From NCBI GenBank assembly GCA_020027475.1, contig JAHRAZ010000050.1:1-64000 (forward strand): 64,000 nucleotides of DNA. Reading direction: 5' to 3'. The position numbers were made by a program, and so were the translations under genes. This document shows, one piece after another, positions 1 to 9,071 of the stretch (position 1 is the stretch's first letter; each line of letters opens with the position of its first letter). This stretch comes from Microthrixaceae bacterium (lineage in GTDB: Bacteria > Actinomycetota > Acidimicrobiia > Acidimicrobiales > Microtrichaceae). The notes below the pieces were generated by a model that worked only from the letters and a program-made list of their open reading frames with translations, ran no database searches and was not told the origin of the DNA.

Positions 1-49
1 GGCGTGCAATGTCCAGACGGGATCCCTGCGAGGTCGGTTCTGTGCTCAC
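1..49 (-). CDS. Partial ORF, N-terminus only, downstream of the amidohydrolase
   Basis: A GTG codon two bases beyond the amidohydrolase stop opens a reading frame that runs off the window edge after 16 codons (MSTEPTSQGSRLDIAR). The short gap and shared strand suggest a co-transcribed next gene. Sixteen residues are not enough to name a family, and there is no clear separate Shine-Dalgarno site. Confidence 0.3.
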   Translation of the reverse strand, partial: MSTEPTSQGSRLDIAR

Positions 50-51
50 CT

Positions 52-1338
52 TCAGTCCTTCCATTCCATCCCGTAGGCATCGAACCACCAGCGGGCCTCA
101 CGGATCGCGTTGTCCGGTGTGCGCAGATCCGGGTCCTGATTGAGCTTCTCTGGGGTCGGCCCGACGCGGGCAGCTATTTCCCCCAGTCCGTCGGCGTCAA
201 GGTCGTAACACTCGATGGCGTTGAGACCGAGCAGAAGACGAGTGTCTTCGATCGAGACTTCCTGGAAGTCGGTCTCAAGTCGCTCCACCGTGTTTGGCCA
301 CGAACCTTCGGGATGCGGATAGTCAGTGCCCCACATGAGGGCGTCGATGCCGTTGGTGTGGCGCCGGCGAATCTCCTCGGTGCTCATCGCCGATGCGCCG
401 ATGAATACGTTCGTTCCGAGATACTCCGAAGGCAACTTCTCGACGAGACCCTTGGTCATCGAGTTGAGTTTCTTCACCTTCGAGTTGGCGCCGAAGCTGG
501 TGTCGGCCTTCCACAACAGGTCGCCGAGCCAATAGGAGCCGCACTCCACGACCGCGTATTTCAGATTCGGGAACCTGTCGAAGGTTCCAGAGAGCAGCAA
601 CTGCCACAGGATGCGGTGAGTCCAGAAGGGAACCTCCAGCACGAACTGGGCCAGGTTGCCATTGTATGCATCCCAGTCGCCCTCACCCGAGTGGGTGTGA
701 ACAACGAGGCCGGCATCGGCACAGGCCGCCCAGAACGGATCGTAGGACTCGTGGCCGTAGGAAGGATTGTCGTGCCACATCGTGGGGACCATGACTCCCC
801 TGATGCCGGGTTTGTCGGCCAACGCCTCGACTTCCTTCACTGATTGCTCCACGCCGTGGATCACCGGCACGAGCGCCACGCCGGCGCGGCGGACGGGATT
901 TGTGGCACAGAACTCTTCGAGCCAGCGGTTGTGCGCACGAGCACCGGCGAACGCCAGCTCGGGATCGGTGATCTGACCGGCGGCCAGCCCCGCACCGAAG
1001 GGTGGTGATTCCTGACCGGTCACCGCGTCGCCGTCGGCGAAGATCACCTCACCGGCGATGCCGTCGGCGTCCAGCTCCTTGTCGCGGATCTCCGGGTCAT
1101 ATGCACCTTGAAGGCCGAGTTCGTTCTCACCCTCCCACTGGGCAACGTATTCCCCGTTGACCTCCTCCATCAGTCGACGGTGCATGTGGCGGGTCTCCAC
1201 CCACTCATCAAAGTCCGGGTGGAACCTGGACTCCAGGTACTCCCTGTATTCCTCCACCTGCAGTCCGGCATGTGTGTCCGAAGAAACAATCGTGTACGGC
1301 GTGTTGGATGTGTCAACACCGTCGAATGGATTCCCCAT
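52..1338 (-). CDS. Amidohydrolase_2 family metal-dependent hydrolase or decarboxylase
   Basis: A 428-residue protein of the amidohydrolase-2 superfamily, the group containing ACMSD-type decarboxylases that act on small carboxylic acids through a divalent metal in a TIM barrel. Visible landmarks are SSDTHAG near residue 23, VVHTHSGEG in the middle and WGTDYPHPEG toward the C-terminus; these positions hold the metal-binding His and Asp residues in the family. The start at 1338 (MGNPFDG) has AGGGAG a few bases upstream; an upstream extension would run into the operator. The gene is divergent from tetR, across the palindromic operator at 1397-1435, and is probably controlled by it. The substrate is unknown; the nearby Rieske oxygenase and acetoacetate-decarboxylase homologue suggest catabolism of a ring or keto acid. 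Confidence 0.85.
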   Translation of the reverse strand: MGNPFDGVDTSNTPYTIVSSDTHAGLQVEEYREYLESRFHPDFDEWVETRHMHRRLMEEVNGEYVAQWEGENELGLQGAYDPEIRDKELDADGIAGEVIFADGDAVTGQESPPFGAGLAAGQITDPELAFAGARAHNRWLEEFCATNPVRRAGVALVPVIHGVEQSVKEVEALADKPGIRGVMVPTMWHDNPSYGHESYDPFWAACADAGLVVHTHSGEGDWDAYNGNLAQFVLEVPFWTHRILWQLLLSGTFDRFPNLKYAVVECGSYWLGDLLWKADTSFGANSKVKKLNSMTKGLVEKLPSEYLGTNVFIGASAMSTEEIRRRHTNGIDALMWGTDYPHPEGSWPNTVERLETDFQEVSIEDTRLLLGLNAIECYDLDADGLGEIAARVGPTPEKLNQDPDLRTPDNAIREARWWFDAYGMEWKD

Positions 1339-1396
1339 TTTTGCTCCCTGATCGGTTCGGCCCGCATGGAGGTCCCAGCGGGATGTAGAAAGAAGT

Positions 1397-1435
1397 TCTT
1401 GAACAGTGTCCAAGACTCTTGCACACTGTTCAAGA
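1397..1435. promoter_or_regulatory. Double TetR-type operator, 39-bp near-perfect palindrome
   Basis: Arms TCTTGAACAGTGT (1397-1409) and ACACTGTTCAAGA (1423-1435) are perfect inverted repeats, and the spacer contains CAAGACTCTTG, itself symmetric about 1416. It can also be read as two 17-bp sites of the form CTTG-N9-CAAG, at 1398-1414 and 1418-1434, starting 20 bp apart (about two helical turns). It lies between the divergent amidohydrolase and tetR genes and is the likely binding site for that TetR, possibly for two dimers side by side. Confidence 0.8.
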
Positions 1436-1472
1436 GCGAACGCAGGAATTCTCTCCACAAGCACAACTCTCA

Positions 1473-2180
1473 ATGAGCACAATTGTCACCCGAAACGAGG
1501 GAACCGGTCGTCGAGTGGGACTCGACAGGGACGAGGTCATCCAACGCGCCCTCGACCTGATCGAGCGCGATGGGTCAGAAGCTCTCACGATGCGGGCGCT
1601 GGCCGCCGAACTCGGTGTGACCACCACCACGATCTACTGGCACGTCGGCGGACGTGAAGAGCTCCTCACCGCTGTGATCGAACTGCTATCGCGCCAACAG
1701 GCGGAGGCCGAAATCCTCGGCGAGGATCCCGGAGAACGGGTCTTCTGCATTGCCCGACAGATCTGGACAAATGCCCAAGCACACCGCAACGTAACGTCAC
1801 TTGCCCACCGCATGGACGCCACCACTCTGTTGGAGATGCCAATGGAGTTGGCGATGTTGCGTGAATTCGAATCGGCCGGTGTTCGCGGAGCGAAAGCTCG
1901 GGACGCCTTGCAGGCCATCATCGCATGCGTGGCGGGGTTCCTGGTGATGGCCCTGCGAAGCCCCGCGTCCGGATCGACCGGCATACACGGGACCGAAATC
2001 TGGTCGACGGTCGAAGACGACAACGTTTCCGCCACAACACTCAAGGCGCTGACGAAACCCTCCGATCTGGAGACTCTGTTCAATACCACGATCACAGCCG
2101 TGATCGACCAGTTCGTCCCGGACTCAGAGACCGCAGCGTGTGATCCGGGCAATCGAGATATGGGAGATCTGAATGACTGA
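1473..2180 (+). CDS. TetR/AcrR family transcriptional regulator
   Basis: A 235-residue TetR-type repressor. The N-terminal helix-turn-helix is clear: RDEVIQRALDLIERDGSEA followed by LTMRALAAELGVTTTTIYWHV, the recognition-helix signature, and then KEEL-like GREELLTAVIEL. The C-terminal ligand-binding half carries no recognisable ligand signature. The ATG at 1473 was chosen because earlier in-frame starts lie inside the operator; no good Shine-Dalgarno site precedes it. The stop overlaps the next start by 8 bp (ATGACTGA), so the downstream enzymes are translationally coupled to it. It probably autoregulates and controls the divergent amidohydrolase through the adjacent palindrome. Confidence 0.9.
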   Translation: MSTIVTRNEGTGRRVGLDRDEVIQRALDLIERDGSEALTMRALAAELGVTTTTIYWHVGGREELLTAVIELLSRQQAEAEILGEDPGERVFCIARQIWTNAQAHRNVTSLAHRMDATTLLEMPMELAMLREFESAGVRGAKARDALQAIIACVAGFLVMALRSPASGSTGIHGTEIWSTVEDDNVSATTLKALTKPSDLETLFNTTITAVIDQFVPDSETAACDPGNRDMGDLND

Positions 2181-2970
2181 CACGCCAATGACCAGGCCGG
2201 GGGAAACCAACGGTTGGCCCAAGCTGGTCATCAAGTACCGCACCGACCCGACGCTGATGGCCGACCTGGTGCCGGCAGGTCTGAATCCGGGCGATGACCC
2301 AATCGTCACGATTGGGATCTACTGCGTTGCGGTGCACGGTGAACCGGAGTTCGGCGTCAGCACCAAAGTCCCCGCTTCCTTTGACGGGATCGACGGACAG
2401 TACACACTCGGCATCGGGATCGATCAGGAGTCAGCGATCTTCGTGAGCCGTGAAACCAACGGCCAACCAAAGTTCCCCTGCAGCATCCGGTACTTCCGTC
2501 TTGGCAATGAAATCGTGGCCCGGTGCAGCCATCAGGGCTACACGTTCCTCGAATACAAGGGTGTGGCCACCGGCACCGTTGAGCCGGACGGCGTCGAGAC
2601 CGAAAGCAGCGAGTGGTGGATAAAGGCGTCGCGAGCGGTGGGCGGCGTCGAGAGAGAGTACGACTATCCGCCACATGTGGTGGAAGTGCGCGCGGCCGGA
2701 ATCACCACCCACATCGAATCGCTCGAGGGTGACCTCACATTGCGTGACAGTCCCTGGGATCCGTACACGGCATTGCTGCCGATGAGAGAGTTTGTCTCGG
2801 CACAATTGGCCACCACCCACCACACCGCACGCGCGATTGCCGTGGCAGGCCCACTGGATCCCGATGCCTTCTGGCCGCATGCCGACACGATCGGCGGATC
2901 ACGCTGGCCCGGCGAACGCGGCGCACCCAAACCGCAGACGTACCACACGGCTGAAGGAAACAAATCATGA
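2173..2970 (+). CDS. Acetoacetate decarboxylase family protein
   Basis: A 265-residue protein resembling acetoacetate decarboxylase (ADC) family enzymes, which use a Schiff-base lysine in a beta-barrel. The segment RETNGQPKFP near residues 93-102 corresponds to the family's E-x-x-G-x-PK active-site motif, making Lys100 the candidate nucleophile. Related proteins include decarboxylases, aldolase-dehydratases and enzymes of uncertain chemistry, so a strict acetoacetate role is not implied. It overlaps tetR upstream by 8 bp and the Rieske oxygenase downstream by 4 bp (ATGA), so the three form one operon. The pairing suggests that a ring or side-chain oxidation product is then processed by this enzyme. 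Confidence 0.75.
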   Translation: MTDTPMTRPGETNGWPKLVIKYRTDPTLMADLVPAGLNPGDDPIVTIGIYCVAVHGEPEFGVSTKVPASFDGIDGQYTLGIGIDQESAIFVSRETNGQPKFPCSIRYFRLGNEIVARCSHQGYTFLEYKGVATGTVEPDGVETESSEWWIKASRAVGGVEREYDYPPHVVEVRAAGITTHIESLEGDLTLRDSPWDPYTALLPMREFVSAQLATTHHTARAIAVAGPLDPDAFWPHADTIGGSRWPGERGAPKPQTYHTAEGNKS

Positions 2971-4052
2971 GCGATGTGACCGAAGAGCGGGCTTCCGAAG
3001 AAGCCGAGCGAGCCGAGCAGTACGTCAAGGCCGTACACGAAGCCGTCATCCCGAAGCCCGAGTTCTCCTCGATCGACAATCCGGCCAACACCGAGGGTCA
3101 AACGAGCGATTACGGCTTCACCTACGAGCTGCCCGAACGCCCGGATCCACCGCCAATCCCCAACGGATGGTTCTCGATCACGGCAAGTGCTGATCTGGCT
3201 GCCGGTGAGATCAAATCCGTGATAGCGGTGGGTCGGGAACTCGTTGTCCTGCGAACCGAAGCCGGAGTAGCAACGGTGATGGACGCCCACTGCCCACACC
3301 TTGGCGCCCACCTTGGGGGTGGCTGGATGACCGGTGAGGACATCAACTGCCCGTATCACGGCTGGAAGTTCGATACCGACGGCACCTGTGTGGAGATTCC
3401 CTACAGCGATGCCCGAATCCCCTCTCGCGCCTGTGTGCCCTCATATGAGGTGCGGGAACAGGACGGCTTCGTCTACTTCTGGTATCACACGGGCGGAAAG
3501 GCTCCCCAGTACGAAATCCCCAGGGTCTCCGAGGCCGACGACCCGCAATGGTCAGCTGCCCACGTGTGGCAATTCGAAATGAAGGCCGCACTCGGCGAGA
3601 TGGCTGAGAACAATGTCGACTATGCCCATCTGCATTACGTGCACCGCCGACCGAACATCCCCAACGACACGTCCCGGTTCATCCCCAATGGCTACTTCTC
3701 GGAGGTTGTGGAGAGCCTCCCCGAGGGTCCGGATTTCGTCCGTTACACCTACGGTCCCGGCATTGCATTGCTGCGCATCACGGACCTGATGACCATCTAC
3801 GCCACCACAACTCCCATCGACCGGCACCATGCCCGTCTGAATTGGCACTTCTTCTTCCCCAGGAACGTCGAACACGTGGCGGAGGAGATGATCGACGGTG
3901 TCACGGGTGAGTTCGGCATCTTGGCCGACATTCCGATCTGGCGGGACAAGGTATATCGGAACCGGCCGATCCTGGTGAAAGGCGACGGAAACATCGCCGA
4001 GTTCCGCCAGTGGTACTCGCAGTTCTACGAAGACAGCAACTGGGACGGCTGA
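2967..4052 (+). CDS. Rieske non-heme iron oxygenase, KshA-like alpha subunit
   Basis: A 361-residue oxygenase component. The Rieske [2Fe-2S] ligands are visible as CPH (Cys109, His111) and CPYH (Cys128, His131), followed by GWKFDTDG. The mononuclear iron site is seen as EMAENNVDYAHLHYVH, with the N-x2-D-x2-H-x4-H pattern giving His221 and His226. Length and layout fit the KshA/DAF36-like group, which hydroxylates steroid or terpenoid rings using electrons from a separate reductase not present here. The first 60 residues are charged and poorly conserved. ATGA overlap with the ADC-family gene upstream makes it the last gene of the tetR operon. The substrate is inferred only. Confidence 0.85.
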   Translation: MSDVTEERASEEAERAEQYVKAVHEAVIPKPEFSSIDNPANTEGQTSDYGFTYELPERPDPPPIPNGWFSITASADLAAGEIKSVIAVGRELVVLRTEAGVATVMDAHCPHLGAHLGGGWMTGEDINCPYHGWKFDTDGTCVEIPYSDARIPSRACVPSYEVREQDGFVYFWYHTGGKAPQYEIPRVSEADDPQWSAAHVWQFEMKAALGEMAENNVDYAHLHYVHRRPNIPNDTSRFIPNGYFSEVVESLPEGPDFVRYTYGPGIALLRITDLMTIYATTTPIDRHHARLNWHFFFPRNVEHVAEEMIDGVTGEFGILADIPIWRDKVYRNRPILVKGDGNIAEFRQWYSQFYEDSNWDG

Positions 4053-4104
4053 ACGCGGCAACTATGGTGAGGCCGCAACACCGATTCACGGGACGGGAGA
4101 GATC

Positions 4105-6630
4105 GTGAAGAACGAGTCAAATGGTTTGAGTCCAGCCGCGCGTTTGCGACGTCTGACCATCACGGTTGCAGCACTGGCAATTCTCGCCGCCGCCTGCACC
4201 GTTCCACCGGGAACGCTGATCAACGACGACCCCGTGGAACCGGAATCGGTCGGCGACCCGGCGCTTCAGTCGTATTCGGTGTTGCCACCGGGTAATGGCA
4301 ACACGGTCGGATTCACCTCAGCCTGGAGTGATGACCAGCGCGGCCCGTACGACCGATTGATCGACGTGGTTGCAGACGGCGCCCTGACCGACGACAACCT
4401 GGGCCGGTACTTCAAGGCGGCCACTCTGGGGACCGTCGACAATCCATCGTCTGAGATCGTGAAGGTCGAAACCCCGGAGCCGGGAGTGGAGGTCGCTTGG
4501 GACAACCACGGAGTGCCTCACATCACAGGTGACACAGAGCACCAAGTTGGGTTCGGCTCCGGTTGGGCAGTTGCCGAAGGCCGAATGTTCGTTGCAGACC
4601 TCGCACGAATCCTGGGACGCACCGGCACGATCGAAATGATCGGCGGGTTCAGCCACATCGACAAAGCATTCACACAGATCGGCACCGTACCGGCAATCAA
4701 CTACACCGACGACGAATTGAACGCGAGCATCGAGGCGGTCATGGCTGGACAGCCGGACGGCAAGCGGATGCAAGCCGCCACCGAGGGCTTCGTCGACGGG
4801 ATCAACGCCTGGAAAGCAGTGAACCCCATGCCTGCGGCCCTTGTCGCCCTCGGGGTGACGGATCATCACTGGACGCTGGCAGACGTGGTCGCAGTGGGAA
4901 TCACCGTTGATGACATCTTCGGTTCCGGCGGAGGTGACGAAGTCTCCAATGCCGAGTTCCGGCGCCAACTCACCGATGAATTCGGCGAACCCCGAGCATC
5001 GGAACTCTACGAGATGCTGCGGATGAGAGATGATCCTGCTGCCACAACACACGTCGAACAACCATTCCCGTATCCGCTGTTCGCAGACACCGATACCGGC
5101 CCTGCGGGGACGATAAACAGGATCAACCCGGCGGCAAATGTCGTTCTGGACCCAGAACCCGACATGGCCAAGGCTCCGGCCCGACCGCCCTCGGCGAGCA
5201 ACTACGTGGCAATCTCAGGCGAGCGTTCGGCGAACGGCCACCCGGTCCTCGTTGGTGGTCCGCAGTCCGCCTACATCGCTCCTCAACTCCTCTTCGAAAT
5301 GGAGCTCCACGGTGCCGGGTACGACGCCCGCGGCATCACGTTCCCCGGCCTCGGCCCGTGGGTGATCATCGGCCGCTCCCGGGATTATGCGTGGACAGCG
5401 ACGGCGGGCGGATCGGATCTCGTAGATCAGCGCATCAAAAGGCTATGTGAGCCGGACGGATCAGATCCCACAGCAGAGTCCACGCACTACATGTTCAACG
5501 GCGACTGCCTTGCTATGACCCGACCGGATCCCACAGCCGCCTGGAGAACTGTCCACGGACCCGTTGTGGGAGATGGGACAGTTGATGGAGAGCCGGTTGC
5601 AGTCTCCCAGCAGCGAGCCAGTCGGGGGCTCGCAGCCAACGCCGTGCCCAGCTTCTGGAAGCTCAATCAGGGTGAGGTGTCTTCAGGTGCAGACTTCGCC
5701 CGAGTGATGTCGGATGTGCCGATGAGCTTCAATTGGGTCTACGTGGATTCGCAGGACATCGCCTTCTTCCACAGCGGCAAGTATCCGATTCGCGCAACCG
5801 GGGTGAATCCGGACATGCCCACGTGGGGCACAGGCGAATGGGAATGGAAGGGTTTTCTCGACTACCGCCGGCAGCCTCAGGTGGTGAACCCTTCCTCTGG
5901 CTACCTGATCTCCTGGAACAACCGGATTGCACCGCAATGGCAGGCCTCCGATGGCGACTGGGGAATCGGAAGTGTGCAGCGGGTCGACATGCTGCGCCGT
6001 CGGGTCGAGTCGGTGCAGAACGCCGAAGCCTCGGACCTGGTCACACTGGTTCAGGAAGTGGCCACCACCGACATGCGTGGTGAGGCCGTTCTCCCCCCGG
6101 CACTCACACTGATCGAAGGCGCCGCATTGACGCCACAGGTCGCCACGGCGGCAAGCGACCTTCGGGATTGGATTGCCGGGGGCTCCCAACGTCGCGACCG
6201 CGACAACAACGGGTTCTATGACGCTGAGGTGATCCCCATCGCCGACCGGTTCCACGCCGAGCTGCTCAAAGGGGTTTTCGAACCGGGACTGGGCAGATTC
6301 TTCTCCTCGGATGACCTGCGGCGACCATCCGGGACTGACAACGCCCCCGGACTTATCGGCAGTTCCTTCCAGGGTGGCTGGTACTCCCTGCTCTTTGACG
6401 ACCTGACAGCATCAGCTGCGGGCAAGGACTCTTTCTGCGGATCCGGATCATCCTCCGATTGCACAAACGTGATCGCGGAAGCTCTGACGGCAGCGGTCTC
6501 GAACGCTGGACCATATCCCCAGATCACAGTCGGAGAACACCTTCGTTTCCTGCCCCTGATCACGAATGCCACGCCGATGCGCTGGCAGAATCGCCCTACC
6601 TATCAGCAGGTCGTCAGCTTCGGAGATTGA
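4105..6630 (+). CDS. Penicillin acylase family lipoprotein (Ntn-hydrolase)
   Basis: An 841-residue exported N-terminal-nucleophile hydrolase. The start is GTG at 4105, with GGGAGAG just upstream. Residues 12-31 form a lipoprotein signal ending in LAAAC, so Cys31 should be lipidated and the enzyme anchored outside the membrane. WDNHGVPHITG and GSGWAVAEGRMF match the alpha-chain region of penicillin or acyl-homoserine-lactone acylases. The maturation site is SASNYVAISG, where Ser365 would become the beta-chain nucleophile after self-cleavage; GPWVIIGRSRDYAWTATAG follows as in the family. Substrates of related enzymes include aculeacin, acyl-homoserine lactones and beta-lactams, and the sequence does not decide between them. 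It follows the Rieske gene after 52 bp and has its own leader. Confidence 0.88.
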   Translation: MKNESNGLSPAARLRRLTITVAALAILAAACTVPPGTLINDDPVEPESVGDPALQSYSVLPPGNGNTVGFTSAWSDDQRGPYDRLIDVVADGALTDDNLGRYFKAATLGTVDNPSSEIVKVETPEPGVEVAWDNHGVPHITGDTEHQVGFGSGWAVAEGRMFVADLARILGRTGTIEMIGGFSHIDKAFTQIGTVPAINYTDDELNASIEAVMAGQPDGKRMQAATEGFVDGINAWKAVNPMPAALVALGVTDHHWTLADVVAVGITVDDIFGSGGGDEVSNAEFRRQLTDEFGEPRASELYEMLRMRDDPAATTHVEQPFPYPLFADTDTGPAGTINRINPAANVVLDPEPDMAKAPARPPSASNYVAISGERSANGHPVLVGGPQSAYIAPQLLFEMELHGAGYDARGITFPGLGPWVIIGRSRDYAWTATAGGSDLVDQRIKRLCEPDGSDPTAESTHYMFNGDCLAMTRPDPTAAWRTVHGPVVGDGTVDGEPVAVSQQRASRGLAANAVPSFWKLNQGEVSSGADFARVMSDVPMSFNWVYVDSQDIAFFHSGKYPIRATGVNPDMPTWGTGEWEWKGFLDYRRQPQVVNPSSGYLISWNNRIAPQWQASDGDWGIGSVQRVDMLRRRVESVQNAEASDLVTLVQEVATTDMRGEAVLPPALTLIEGAALTPQVATAASDLRDWIAGGSQRRDRDNNGFYDAEVIPIADRFHAELLKGVFEPGLGRFFSSDDLRRPSGTDNAPGLIGSSFQGGWYSLLFDDLTASAAGKDSFCGSGSSSDCTNVIAEALTAAVSNAGPYPQITVGEHLRFLPLITNATPMRWQNRPTYQQVVSFGD

Positions 6631-6761
6631 TCCCGATGATCCCGCTCTGGTGAGCACATCGCCGGCACCGACATTCCCCGGGCAGCTCGCTTTGGTACGT
6701 TGCATATCGTGATGAACTCTGCTGCCGGCCGCATCACCATCGCCGGAAGTCGAGTCGGGGG

Positions 6762-8564
6762 TTGAAGCGTCGGCCCCCGCTTCGCTGGATCCTGTTGTTC
6801 TTCGCAACGGCCCTCATCGCGTGGGCAGTGTTCGCCGGGCTCGCCCTCAAAGGGGCGGCGGATCATGCGCAGGCCGGAATGGATCTTCTGACCGGTGTGG
6901 AGGGCTTCAACGCCGACACCACAGGGGAACTCCTGGACGCCGCGACCTCTGATGAAGTCCTCGGCGATGACGCATCAGAGGTCCTGCGCTCCGCTGCCAC
7001 AGAATTCGAACAAGCGAACACCCAGGTCGACTCGGCCGCAATCGCTCCGTTGCGGTTCTTGCCGGTGGTCGGAACTCAAGTGAACTCAGTAGATCAGTTG
7101 AGCAGCTCGGCCGCCACAGTTTCGGAGTCGGCCGCAGAGGCATTCGACGGACTCTCAGAAGTGTTGGACTCAGAAGCTGCTACGCCGGAAGGGCGCGCTC
7201 AGGCAGTGGCTGATGTCGGCACCACCTTGCTGCAATTTCAGGGCGAGGTATCCAATCTGGGTCTCGGACCGATTGCCGGCCTCCTGCCTCCGCTCGCTCG
7301 GGCCCGGGATGACTTCTCGGAACGCCTTGGACGAATACAGCAACGTCTGGACGAAGCAGTTCCCGCTGCTCTGGGCACTGCCGAGTTTCTGCAGGGACCA
7401 TCGCGGTATCTGTTGTTTGCAGCGAACAACGCCGAAATGCGTTCGGGCTCGGGGATGTTCCTGCAAGCGGCTCCGCTGGAGGTGGCCGATGGCGAGTTCC
7501 ACTTCGGAGAATTCGAGCCAACCGGCGATCTTCTCGCTGAACCCGGCACTGAGCTGGATCCCGAAATCGAGCAACTCTGGGGATCCCTTGAGCCCGACCG
7601 CGAGTTTCGCAACGTGAACCTGACCCCACGATTCGACGAGTCCGCCCGGATGGCCTCCGACATGTGGGAATCGTCCGGGCGCGGATCTACCGACGGCGTG
7701 ATGGCGGTCGACGTGGTGGCTCTGGAGCAACTGCTCGAACTGGTCGGACCCGTGGAAGTCCCCGGAGTCGTCGGAGAGGCTCCAACCGTGGTGACGGCCG
7801 AAACCGTTGCTCAGGACATCCTTCTGGAACAGTACAGAGCCTATGAAGACGATCGGAATGAGAGGCGAGACCGGCTCGGCCGGGTTGCCACTTCGGTTCT
7901 GGAGGCACTGAACAACACCGACGTGTCAGCCTCGGAGTTGCTCGATGTGCTTGTGGCGGTAGCCACTGGACGACACCTGCTCGCATGGTCATCGATTCCG
8001 GAACAAAACGCAGCTTGGAAGGCCATTGGGGCCAACGGCGAAACCGTGGACAACCAGTTGGGCGTGCTGTTGGACAACCGCGGCGGTGACAAACTCGACC
8101 CGTTCCTTGACGTTTCGGTCACCCTTACCAAATCCGAAAGCTCTGGTGGGTCGGAATCAACCCGCCTTCGAATGGAAATTGAACTCACCAACAACACACC
8201 ACACGGATTGCCCCCATATGTCGCTGGTCCTGCGGTGGGATCAACATATCCAGAGGGCACCTATCAGGGATTTCTTCATTTCGTGCTGCCCGGCACTGTG
8301 ACCGACATAGAGCACGCGCTCGACCTGCCGGTGGTGGCCAACGGACCAGACGGAGCCGCCTACACCCACGCAGTGTGGATTGACCTTGCAAGAGGAAGCT
8401 CGGAAACCGTCGTACTGGAGTTCAACTTGCCGACGGACATGAGCCAACTGACCATCCTGCCCTCGGCCCGCTCCGCTCCAGTCCCATGGACCATTGGCCG
8501 CACGCAGCCACAAGAAACCAATGACCAGCTCCCTCGCCAGGTGGAGTTGAGCGCCCTCTCCTGA
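6762..8564 (+). CDS. DUF4012 domain membrane-anchored protein
   Basis: A 600-residue protein of the DUF4012 family, often found near cell-envelope polysaccharide genes and of unknown biochemical role. It opens with KRRPPLRW and one hydrophobic helix at about residues 8-29, giving a membrane anchor with the rest outside. The family core is visible as YLLFAANNAEMRSGSG (about residues 217-232) and the following GEFEPTGDLL region. The only reasonable start is TTG at 6762 after a GGGGG stretch; upstream ATG and GTG codons are out of frame. It stands alone between the acylase and the LAFTG protein. Confidence 0.75.
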   Translation: MKRRPPLRWILLFFATALIAWAVFAGLALKGAADHAQAGMDLLTGVEGFNADTTGELLDAATSDEVLGDDASEVLRSAATEFEQANTQVDSAAIAPLRFLPVVGTQVNSVDQLSSSAATVSESAAEAFDGLSEVLDSEAATPEGRAQAVADVGTTLLQFQGEVSNLGLGPIAGLLPPLARARDDFSERLGRIQQRLDEAVPAALGTAEFLQGPSRYLLFAANNAEMRSGSGMFLQAAPLEVADGEFHFGEFEPTGDLLAEPGTELDPEIEQLWGSLEPDREFRNVNLTPRFDESARMASDMWESSGRGSTDGVMAVDVVALEQLLELVGPVEVPGVVGEAPTVVTAETVAQDILLEQYRAYEDDRNERRDRLGRVATSVLEALNNTDVSASELLDVLVAVATGRHLLAWSSIPEQNAAWKAIGANGETVDNQLGVLLDNRGGDKLDPFLDVSVTLTKSESSGGSESTRLRMEIELTNNTPHGLPPYVAGPAVGSTYPEGTYQGFLHFVLPGTVTDIEHALDLPVVANGPDGAAYTHAVWIDLARGSSETVVLEFNLPTDMSQLTILPSARSAPVPWTIGRTQPQETNDQLPRQVELSALS

Positions 8565-8668
8565 CAAAACCTCGACCCACAGTGTCGCCGTCTTCACCCA
8601 GCGAGGTTGTATGGCAAGTAGTCCTGGGCAATACATCCCCTTCGCTGGTCGACGGGTGAGACGGCCCG

Positions 8669-8674
8669 TAGAAT
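8669..8674 (+). promoter_or_regulatory. Candidate -10 box (TAGAAT) for the LAFTG protein
   Basis: TAGAAT lies 31 bp before the ATG at 8706. A transcript starting about 7 bp later would carry a short leader with the GGAGG Shine-Dalgarno site at 8696-8700. No convincing -35 was picked out. Confidence 0.4.
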
Positions 8675-8705
8675 TCAGGGTGAAGTCTCGATGCTGGAGG
8701 GCAAG

Positions 8706-9053
8706 ATGACTACGAAAAAGAGCACAAGAACAATTCGGCCACTGATCACCTTTTTGGCGATTGCCTTTGCATTGGTACTTGGGTTGGCCGCAGGTGCCTC
8801 AGCGCAGGATATGGGCGTTTCCGGCGATCCCTACGTCGGTCCCCCGACCACTGCGGTTCTGTCCAACACTCTGGAGCTCGGGGATCCGGGCGCCGCGGGT
8901 TCGGGCACTGTGTCCACATCTGCACAATCCCAGTCTGCCGAATCGTTGGCCTTCACCGGTGGAGACGTCGCCAAGGTGGCGTTGTTCGCAGGTGGGCTGG
9001 TTTTGGTCGGCGCATTGGTCATTGCAATTCAGCGCCGGTCAGCCAAAGCCTGA
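8706..9053 (+). CDS. Small secreted protein with LAFTG C-terminal cell-wall sorting signal
   Basis: A 115-residue protein. The ATG at 8706 is preceded by GGAGG with a 5-nt spacer, favouring it over the ATG at 8691. Residues 1-34 are a signal peptide (basic start, long hydrophobic stretch, cleavage near ASA-QD). The mature part is a short Ser/Thr/Gly-rich segment. The end carries LAFTGGD (81-87), a hydrophobic helix (about 89-108) and a short basic tail ending QRRSAKA, the three-part layout of a sortase substrate of the LPxTG/LAxTG type. No sortase gene is in this window. The function of the exposed segment is unknown. Confidence 0.75.
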   Translation: MTTKKSTRTIRPLITFLAIAFALVLGLAAGASAQDMGVSGDPYVGPPTTAVLSNTLELGDPGAAGSGTVSTSAQSQSAESLAFTGGDVAKVALFAGGLVLVGALVIAIQRRSAKA

Positions 9054-9071
9054 GCCGCGACTGACGGCAGT

